From CAILUF01 sp964505265 (GTDB lineage: Bacteria > Pseudomonadota > Alphaproteobacteria > Rickettsiales > UBA1997): 31,265 bases of DNA. How positions within the stretch are numbered: position 1 is the stretch's first letter; the number at the start of each line of letters is the position of its first letter. The notes below the pieces were generated by a model that searched no databases, had not been told where the DNA came from, and saw only the letters and a program-made list of their open reading frames with translations. Below, in pieces: positions 25,301-31,265 of the stretch. The position numbers and the translations under genes were made by a program. Where the stretch lies: positions 1 through 31,265 of the forward strand of contig CAZDGN010000019.1 of NCBI GenBank assembly GCA_964505265.1. Reading direction: 5' to 3'.

Positions 25301-26485
25301 CTAAATATCCAAAACTAATCTTCTTGGATCTTCAAGCAATTCTTTGATACGAACTAGGAAGGTGACCGCCTCTTTGCCATCAATGATGCGATGGTCATAT
25401 GAAAGGGCTAAATACATCATCGGGCGGATTTTGATTTCGCCGTTAATAGCCATTGGTCTTTCTTGAATTTTATGCATTCCCAAAATTCCTGATTGTGGAG
25501 GATTGATAATTGGCGTTGACATTAATGAACCATAAACTCCACCGTTAGAAATAGTGAAAGTTGCACCCGCCAAATCTGGCAAAGTAAGTTTGCCATCTCT
25601 AGCCTTGACTCCAAGTTCAGAAATACCTTTTTCAATTCCAGCTAAATTTAATTTATCAGCATCGCGCAAAACTGGCACCACTAGACCTTGAGGCGAACCA
25701 ACAGCAACTCCAATATCATAAAAATTTTTGTAAATAATATCGGTTCCGTCAATTTCGGCATTAACTGCTGGAATTTCTTTTAAGGCTTGAATTGAGGCTT
25801 TAACAAAAAATGACATGAAACCGAGTTTAACACTATGCTTTTTTTCAAAAACATCTTTATATTCGTTGCGAAGCGACATAATTGCCGACATATCAACTTC
25901 GTTGAAAGTGGTTAAAATCGCCGCGGTATTTTGTGATTCTTTTAATCTTTCCGCAATTTTTTGACGAAGTTTCGACATTTTAACTCTTTCAATTGGCTTT
26001 GAGCTTGATGCAATTGCAGGCGATGCTGAATTGCTAGCCTGATTTGGATTGGCAATAGCATTTAAGACATCACCCTTGGTGATTCGTCCATCTTTGCCCG
26101 AACCAACTATTGATGAAGTATCGATATTATTTTCGATTACTAATTTTTTTGGGGCTGGTGAAAGTGAATGTGATGAAGAAGTTTGAGCGGGTGCGGTAGT
26201 TTGAACTTGAGGTTGGACATTTAATTGAGTTTTAGCGGCTCCAGCTGAACCCTCTTGCATAATAGCAACTAAATCTCCAACTTTAACATTATCTCCTTCT
26301 TTAACTTTTAAATCAGAAATTACACCATTGGCCGGAGCATTAACTTCAAGGGTTACCTTGTCGGTTTCAAGTTCAACGATAATTTCATCGGCTTTGACCG
26401 CATCTCCAACTTTTTTGTGAAGTTTGGCAATAGATGCTTCTGAAACAGATTCGCCAAGGGCTGGTACTTTAATTTCAATTGACAT
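25301..26485 (-). CDS. sucB: Dihydrolipoyllysine succinyltransferase (E2 of 2-oxoglutarate dehydrogenase)
   Basis: The E2 core of the 2-oxoglutarate dehydrogenase complex in the TCA cycle; it moves succinyl groups from E1 to CoA through a lipoyl arm. The 394-aa protein has one N-terminal lipoyl domain with K43 in ELETDKVTLEV, an Ala/Pro/Ser-rich linker (about 80-105), an E1/E3-binding domain with GSGKDGRITKGDVLNAI (about 128-145), and the catalytic domain ending with YDHRIIDGKEAVTF (catalytic His and Asp). The intact E1 gene sucA is normally next door, but here it is separated by about 4.5 kb; sucB has its own promoter candidate. Confidence 0.95.
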   Translation of the reverse strand: MSIEIKVPALGESVSEASIAKLHKKVGDAVKADEIIVELETDKVTLEVNAPANGVISDLKVKEGDNVKVGDLVAIMQEGSAGAAKTQLNVQPQVQTTAPAQTSSSHSLSPAPKKLVIENNIDTSSIVGSGKDGRITKGDVLNAIANPNQASNSASPAIASSSKPIERVKMSKLRQKIAERLKESQNTAAILTTFNEVDMSAIMSLRNEYKDVFEKKHSVKLGFMSFFVKASIQALKEIPAVNAEIDGTDIIYKNFYDIGVAVGSPQGLVVPVLRDADKLNLAGIEKGISELGVKARDGKLTLPDLAGATFTISNGGVYGSLMSTPIINPPQSGILGMHKIQERPMAINGEIKIRPMMYLALSYDHRIIDGKEAVTFLVRIKELLEDPRRLVLDI

Positions 26486-26534
26486 ATTTTTAAAATATTT
26501 TGTTTTGATTTTTTAAAATTTATTTTCATCTCTA

Positions 26535-26563
26535 ATTTTATTATTTTTGAAAAATTTTATCAA
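26535..26563 (-). promoter_or_regulatory. sucB promoter candidate
   Basis: On the minus strand TTGATA (26563-26558, 5/6) and TAAAAT (26540-26535, 5/6) are spaced by 17 bp. The leader to the sucB ATG would be about 43 nt. It would let sucB be expressed independently of the displaced sucA. Confidence 0.42.
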
Positions 26564-26675
26564 TGTTTTTTTATGAACCAAATAAATTGAAACATTTTTT
26601 TATTTTATAAAAATTATAAATTTTTTGTTGAAATATATTAAAATTATTTATAATTTGTAATGTATATAGAAATAT

Positions 26676-26925
26676 TTTTATTTAAAAAAATGATTTTTCA
26701 CATAAATTTTTTTAATATCGCCCACCTAGCTCTTATTTGTCCTCGGACATAGTTCATTTTTTGTTGCGACACCACATTTTTTAGAATTTATTTTAATATA
26801 TTTTATTTAAAAATGATTTTCCTCATTAAGTTTTTTTGCTTCATCCACCTAAATTATATTTGTCTTCGGACATAGTTCATTTTTTGTTGTTACGCCACAT
26901 TTTTTTTCAAAATTTATTTAAATAT
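26676..26925 (+). repeat. Two tandem copies of a ~125-bp non-coding element
   Basis: Copy A (26676-26800) and copy B (26801-26925) are adjacent direct repeats with scattered substitutions. Both begin with TTTTATTTAAAAA...TGATTTT, share a CCACCTA block, a TGTC-NTCG-GACA mini-hairpin (26738-26749 and 26861-26872; loop CTCG in A, the stable TTCG in B), then ATAGTTCATTTTTTGTTG and CCACATTTTTT. Copy B ends 1 nt before the start codon at 26927, so the unit looks like a duplicated 5' leader of the next gene. I see no clear promoter inside. The remaining spacer to sucB (26486-26675) holds only the sucB promoter candidate. Confidence 0.8.
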
Positions 26926-26926
26926 T

Positions 26927-29146
26927 ATGACTATTATTCAAAAAAGAGTTGAACAACTCACCGCTATTTTCAAGGTTTGGAATGAAAACGATCCAGAGAA
27001 TCAACAAAAAACTATAAATTATCTAAGTGAATTTTTAACCAGTGCCAGTCTATTACAAAAAATTTCTGGTGATGAAAATTTGAAAGAACAGCTCGAGTTA
27101 TTCAATGAAAATTTTCAAAGAAATTTTAGAGCCGATTTGAAAAAATTAGGTGAGTCGGATTTGCCAGAAGATTTGGTTACAATTTCTCAGGAGATAAGGA
27201 AAATTGATGATACCGATTTACCACCTTATGAAAAAAGGACAAAGGTTGCAGAAATTTTTTCAAAACATCATTTATCGCGAGATGAATTTGTAGAAAGAAT
27301 TAGTGAACAAACTCAAAATAAATATCAATTTGCTCATTTAAGAAATGCTCTTAATTATGGAGAATATGTCAATTTCTTGGCAATAGAATTAGGCGATAAT
27401 CCTGCAAATCAAGAACTAAAAGATTCGGTCTCTTCAACCCTTCAAAGCATTAAATCAACTGATAGTGAAACAGAGTTTTTTGCCAATTTAGTTAAACTAA
27501 ATCAAGCATTGGATTTATCTAGAAATTTTGATAAATTAAAAACGAGATTTAATCTTGATGGTATGGAGGAGCATAGCTTAATTAATCAAGGAACACAGTT
27601 TCGCTCTAATCTTGATCAAATTCAAATTATTCAAAGAATTGAAAGTGAGGAAGGTGAAAATTTTACCGAAAAAACTAAAAATTTTTTTAGGGGAATACAA
27701 GAACTGAAAAAAAATCAAAAAATTGTTCATTCTTTCCAAACTCAAGAATTCTCATCTCCAGTAGCAACTTTTTTGGCCGGAGATTCCTCATCTTCACTAG
27801 CTCAACAAATTACTTATGGTTATGAAATGGAAGCAGTAATAACCGCAAAGGGTGGTTTGGAACCAGAAAGATTAAGACTTGAAGGGCAAAGTGACTATGA
27901 GAGAATCGTATATCACACCGCCGATCTTGATTCGCGAGCAAAAATGCGCGATACTTACGGTTTCTCTTCAGAAAAAATTGGTAGAAACATCAATCCTTTG
28001 CTTTTATATAGCGAGACTGAGCTAGAAACATTTCGTCAATTAAATTATCAAAAAAATAGTGACAAAATAAATGTGGTAAGAAATTTTTTACAAAATGAAA
28101 AGCTAAAATTTAGCGAAGATAATCAAAAAATTGTTAATCAAGCAATTGAAAATATTGCCTTGCTTACAAAAGAAGAGATTTATTTTTTTGAATTATTTTT
28201 TGTAAAAAAATCCGAAGCTCAAAAACATAGATTAACTATGGATGATGTATTTGACTGGAGAGACGATGATGAAAATCATCAAAAGAAATTATTAAGTATC
28301 TTGAAAGATATCGCCTTGGGTGGAGGGTTTTATAAAAAAACTTTAGATATGATTCGCGCCAGCGAAATTGCCATTGGTGAATTTGAGTCTGATGAAGCGG
28401 ATTTAAAATTAAGCGAAGCGATAAAATATATTAGAGAAAACGCAGCAAAACATGATTTATCCACTCAAGACCGCAATGTTCAAGTTAATATTGGTTTGAG
28501 TATTGATGGCGAAAATCAAATTAGAATTTATGATGAAACTAGCGATGGTAAATTAAGGCTTTTTAGCAATGAATTAACTGGGGATTTTGCCAAAACCATT
28601 CAGCAAGCCTTGATTAAAACAATACAAAATAATCCAGAATTCGAAAGAAGGGGGCAAGGTTTGGTTGGAATCGGAGTTAAGGCAGATCGAAAAAAAGGAT
28701 TAATTGCAAAAACCAGGGATACCGAATATTTTGTATATTATAATCAAGCTGACCCAGATATCGGGTTATCGCCAGAATCATCGGCTTTTCCAGTTCATCG
28801 ACGAAACACGGGTAAATCTGAAAATATTCGATTGGCAATAATTGGTGAAAATGAAAGTGCAGTTTTTGAAGTTCGACTCATTGCCAATAATCCCCACTGC
28901 CCTTATTTTGATGATCAGCCTCGAATAGTTGACAATGCCTGCGAAAAATTTGCTAAAACCTTTAAAGAAAATTTAGAACAAAAATGGCAAGAATATTTGG
29001 CTGATAAAACTCCTGAGCAAATTCAGGCTAAAATTCAAACCAGAATTGCTATAGATAAGGATGGAAATTTAGCAGGGGCAAGTACAGAAATTCAAAATCC
29101 GGCTCTGGTTGCACCACCCACACTAAAGGTTAAAAGTATAAGTTAA
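26927..29146 (+). CDS. Large protein with a divergent glutamine-synthetase-like C-terminal domain
   Basis: A 739-aa soluble protein with no signal peptide. Residues 1-290 are charged and largely helical, with no domain I recognise. From about 297 a series of motifs matches the order in the glutamine synthetase fold: GYEMEAVI (E300, E302; metal-binding ExE), ASEIAIGEFES (E480, E487; like HEVxxGQxE), AIKYIRENAAKHDLS (like YKxVxKNVAxKHGLT), NVQVNIGLSIDGEN (517-530; where GS has GMHxHxSL), a helix like the GS LxxFIxGLLKHAP helix, and SENIRLAI...FEVRLIANNPHCPY (E648, R650; like IEVRxPDPxANPY). The GS His pair is replaced by Gln519 and Asn521. About 100 extra residues separate the first two motifs. 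A glutamate-type amide ligase or inactive homologue is inferred. A hairpin follows, so it is probably monocistronic. Confidence 0.45.
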   Translation: MTIIQKRVEQLTAIFKVWNENDPENQQKTINYLSEFLTSASLLQKISGDENLKEQLELFNENFQRNFRADLKKLGESDLPEDLVTISQEIRKIDDTDLPPYEKRTKVAEIFSKHHLSRDEFVERISEQTQNKYQFAHLRNALNYGEYVNFLAIELGDNPANQELKDSVSSTLQSIKSTDSETEFFANLVKLNQALDLSRNFDKLKTRFNLDGMEEHSLINQGTQFRSNLDQIQIIQRIESEEGENFTEKTKNFFRGIQELKKNQKIVHSFQTQEFSSPVATFLAGDSSSSLAQQITYGYEMEAVITAKGGLEPERLRLEGQSDYERIVYHTADLDSRAKMRDTYGFSSEKIGRNINPLLLYSETELETFRQLNYQKNSDKINVVRNFLQNEKLKFSEDNQKIVNQAIENIALLTKEEIYFFELFFVKKSEAQKHRLTMDDVFDWRDDDENHQKKLLSILKDIALGGGFYKKTLDMIRASEIAIGEFESDEADLKLSEAIKYIRENAAKHDLSTQDRNVQVNIGLSIDGENQIRIYDETSDGKLRLFSNELTGDFAKTIQQALIKTIQNNPEFERRGQGLVGIGVKADRKKGLIAKTRDTEYFVYYNQADPDIGLSPESSAFPVHRRNTGKSENIRLAIIGENESAVFEVRLIANNPHCPYFDDQPRIVDNACEKFAKTFKENLEQKWQEYLADKTPEQIQAKIQTRIAIDKDGNLAGASTEIQNPALVAPPTLKVKSIS

Positions 29147-29164
29147 AATTTATTAATTATTTAC

Positions 29165-29201
29165 ATTAATACCATTTCAAAAAAAATGAAATGGTATTAA
29201 T
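29165..29201 (+). terminator. Perfect 15-bp hairpin after the 739-aa gene
   Basis: Positions 29165-29179 pair exactly with 29187-29201 around an A7 loop. It lies 18 bp after the stop codon. No U-tract follows on the plus strand, so it is a terminator-like or RNA-stabilising hairpin, not a textbook intrinsic terminator. Confidence 0.5.
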
Positions 29202-29395
29202 TGAAAAAAATTAGCCAAGAAATATCAAAACAAAAAATCACAAGACTTTGAATATTCCCTTGCAAAGTGATATATAAAACAACGAATAGATTATTTAAAT
29301 ATAAAATTAAAATGATCTTTATTGATTAATTAATAAAGGAAGATGTGAATTAAATTTAAGTGGAGATTCCCTTTTTATGAATTTACTTCTTCATC
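29202..29395. other. Intergenic spacer between the 739-aa gene and the methyltransferase remnant
   Basis: AT-rich spacer with a small inverted repeat, CTTTATT...AATAAAG, near 29319-29340. A short open frame broken by a TGA (about 29203-29310) is not convincing. No RNA or promoter recognised. Confidence 0.35.
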
Positions 29396-30358
29396 TTAAA
29401 TATCAAACAAAGTTGTATTTTTTTGTATTGGTTTTTTACTTCTTGATATCGAAATGTTTGCAGGCTCTATTCCTTCGAGTCTTATTAAAGACTTTTTATG
29501 ATAATCTTCCATAATTTCAAAACCTATAAATTGTCTGTTTAGATTTTTTGCTGATACCGCTGTTGTTCCGCTTCCCATAAATGGATCAAGGACAATTTGA
29601 TTTTCAGTTGTTGTTAATTTAATCAAAAACTCAATTAGTTTTTCTGGTTTCTGCGCTTCATGAATTTTAGTTTCGTATTTTTCAAATCCAAATTCTAGTA
29701 AATTTGTAGGGCTTGAACCATTTATTTTGCATTCCTCTATATTCATTGCTCCGACCCCATTTACTAAAATATTATCTGTTATTGTGTGTTTGTAGGGCTT
29801 AAAAAACCATGCGATTGGCTCATATATCGGAGCTAAATTTCCAAGCCTCCAACCGTCCCACTTTTCCGCTTCTTCCGTAAGCCCTCTTTTTTCCAAGATT
29901 CCACTAAATTTTTGTGCTCTGTGATGTGCCATTGGTTTTTTCCAAGCAAGAATATCTCTTAATAAAAAACCGCTATCTTCAAAAGTAATTATTGCTCTAT
30001 GTATTGTTCTTCTTGCTCCAAAAACAAATAAAGAGGAGCCTTCTTTCATCTTTGGAAAAATTAATGAAGACCAGCTATAGCACCATTCTTGATATTCTTT
30101 GCCAATATGTTTATCCGCTTCATTCCAACCATTTATAGGTTTTCCTCTTTTCTTAAAACCACTTTTTCCTTACTGTGCAGGAGATTGTCCAAGCAATGCG
30201 GAATTAGTGTTTTTATGAATAACATCCCATTCATCTAAATTTATGCCATAAGGAATATCCGACAAAAAAAGATCAATAGAATTATTGTCTAAGTTTGCAA
30301 GATGATTTTTACAATCATCATTCGTAATTTTATTTATATAATTTTTATCTATGTTCAT
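29396..30358 (-). pseudogene. HindIII-type adenine DNA methyltransferase, interrupted by a stop
   Basis: On the minus strand a single frame of 320 codons is broken once, by TAA at 30172-30170. Before the stop: an N-terminus (MNIDKNYINKITNDDC) and the catalytic motif IV variant LSDIPYGINLDEWDVIH, then NTNSALLGQSPAQ. After it: GFKKRGKPINGWNEADKHIGKEYQEWC, SSLFVFGARR, KKPMAHHRAQKFSG, and the late SAM-binding motif I LDPFMGSGTTA...FIGFEIMEDYHKKS. Motif IV before motif I is the beta-class order. The DIPYG variant recalls the HindIII isoschizomer methylases (EcoVIII/LlaCI type), and a HindIII-like nuclease remnant lies directly upstream. The second piece could restart at the ATG at 30049, but would lack motif IV. 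Confidence 0.85.
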
Positions 30359-30415
30359 TTTTTTAAAATAGTAAATAAACCATTATCAGAAATTTTTTGT
30401 ATAAATTTAATTTTG

Positions 30416-30818
30416 TTATCGATTTTTTTGATTTTTTGCAGTTCTACTCAATCTAAAGGCTTTTGCATCAGCGACAAAACTATAATCTTTTGCAAAGGCT
30501 TCTACATCTGCAACATCCGCTCTTTCTGCAATAACCATACTTTTTAGTCCAATTTTTTGATATGCAAAACAAAGAAGACTATCGGTATATTTTGAATATA
30601 ATTTTTCTTCTGTTGTATTATGTCCGTATGATTCAGGGATATTTCCACATAATCTTAAATGATCAAGCAAGGTTTTTGTTCCGAGCTTGTTTATTTCATC
30701 TATAAGTTCATTTTCAAGAACAAAAAAAATTATCGGAAAATTTGCCATTTGAGTTTACGATTTTATTCACCCACTTTTTTCTTATTTCAATAGCATGTTT
30801 ATCAATAATGTTTGCCAT
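30416..30818 (-). pseudogene. HindIII-like type II restriction endonuclease, frameshifted and truncated
   Basis: The original start is the ATG at 30818, behind a good ribosome binding site (AAAGGA). It reads MANIIDKHAIEIRKKWVNKIV and on to NGKFSDNFF. An 8-T run (plus-strand A8, 30722-30729) then shifts the frame; removing one T joins it to VLENELIDEINKLG. The rest matches R.HindIII: NIPESYGHNTTEEKLYSKYTD, then AERADVADVEAFAKDYSFVADAKAFRLSRTAKNQK with the DAK of the PD-(D/E)xK site. The homology stops there, after about 130 of some 300 residues, so the C-terminal half is deleted. A 110-aa product from the in-frame ATG at 30748 is unlikely to cut DNA. Confidence 0.85.
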
Positions 30819-30936
30819 AGCTTTCCTTTGTTAAAAAATAAAATTTATCGCTTCTTTATATTATAGTTTTTTATCTCTTTTTATTCAATTAAAAATCGTT
30901 TTTGTAGCGACACAGCATGGTTATTAGTATTTCTCA

Positions 30937-30975
30937 TATAAACTATATTATTTATAAATATTAATATAGTTTATA
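30937..30975. repeat. 14-bp perfect inverted repeat downstream of sucA
   Basis: Positions 30937-30950 pair exactly with 30962-30975 around an 11-nt loop. It lies 76 bp beyond the sucA stop and about 120 bp upstream of the nuclease start. It could end sucA transcription or be an operator of the former restriction-modification genes. No T-tract follows on the minus strand. The rest of the 30819-31050 spacer shows no gene. Confidence 0.45.
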
Positions 30976-31050
30976 AAAATTAATTTACTTTGTTGCTTAA
31001 TTTATTTAATTTCTTTTAAAATATAAAATAAATTGTTTTAATATATTGCA

Positions 31051-31265
31051 TTATGAATTTAGAGCTTCATCAATAAAGGCTTTTTGCTCACGAGCGTGAT
31101 AAGAACCATAGCCAGTTGCAGGAGATGCACAAGCAATTCGTCCAACATATTTTGCTCGAGAATTTTTGTGTTTAATTCCAACCAAAACCTCCTCAATCAA
31201 CTCATTAACGAAATGCCAAGCGCCCATATTTTTTGGCTCTTCTTGGCACCAAATAATTTCAGCAT
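31051..31265 (-). CDS. sucA: 2-oxoglutarate dehydrogenase E1, C-terminal end (partial)
   Basis: Only the last 71 codons are in the window; the gene enters from the right edge and ends with TAA at 31053-31051. The sequence contains WCQEEPKNMGAWHFV, then YVGRIACASPATGYGSYHAREQKAFIDEAL, the standard C-terminus of the thiamin-diphosphate E1 subunit of the 2-oxoglutarate dehydrogenase complex, with the conserved EEPxNMGAW and RxxxASPATG motifs. It points the same way as sucB at 25301-26485, its complex partner, but lies about 4.5 kb upstream of it. Confidence 0.93.
   Translation of the reverse strand, partial: AEIIWCQEEPKNMGAWHFVNELIEEVLVGIKHKNSRAKYVGRIACASPATGYGSYHAREQKAFIDEALNS

Noticed and set aside
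26676..26925. CRISPR array or insertion-sequence ends
   Set aside because: Only two adjacent diverged copies without spacers, no terminal inverted repeats and no transposase gene.
29203..29310. A short reading frame with KKLAKKYQNKKSQDFEY broken by a TGA
   Set aside because: Too short and lysine-rich, as expected from AT-rich noise; no start, no ribosome binding site and no recognisable family.

Overview
The window is a strongly AT-rich alphaproteobacterial chromosome segment, most likely from a Rickettsiales-like lineage. The evidence is the start of a 16S rRNA gene with a Rickettsia-like 5' sequence, AT-driven codon use, several decaying restriction-modification genes, and a reduced but not minimal gene set that still has thiC, dapE and sucAB. 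UGA is an ordinary stop here. The lineage call is inference: only about 56 nt of 16S is present. REGION BY REGION: (1) 1-1428, minus strand: 16S rRNA 5' end with a long leader and two recognisable promoters, preceded by holA (DNA polymerase III delta). (2) 1495-7072, plus strand: an OmpR/PmrA-type two-component system, then a PmrA-box-like operator, then an overlapping trio: a NuoL/MrpA-like antiporter subunit, a STAS-less SulP anion transporter and a probable outer-membrane barrel. The layout suggests the two-component system controls this ion-transport trio. (3) 7059-12623: tilS, then divergent tolC plus an RND pump gene with no adaptor gene beside them. (4) 12643-14498, minus: two tandem pseudopilin-LamG fusion proteins; a third paralogue follows dapE at 21887-22828. 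(5) 14647-19079, plus: tRNA-Gln(UUG), an orphan pntAB, an LTA-synthase-like phosphoglycerol transferase and thiC. (6) 19198-21868: a DUF2061-like small membrane protein without a normal start codon, trigger factor, and a C5-cytosine methyltransferase pseudogene with three in-frame stops and a lost catalytic cysteine. (7) 21887-26485, minus: pseudopilin, dapE, a PanA (DUF4065) antitoxin with a two-helix membrane protein as likely toxin, a superinfection-immunity-family protein, and sucB. (8) 26486-31050: a block of about 4.5 kb separating sucB from sucA (3' end at 31051-31265). It holds two tandem 125-bp leader repeats, a 739-aa protein whose C-terminal half looks like a divergent glutamine-synthetase-fold ligase, and a wrecked HindIII-like restriction-modification system. 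The most promising novelties are the glutamine-synthetase-like protein with its duplicated leader, the PmrA-box-linked transporter module, the pseudopilin-LamG family and the PanA/membrane-toxin pair. All homology calls were made by eye from sequence motifs, with no database search.
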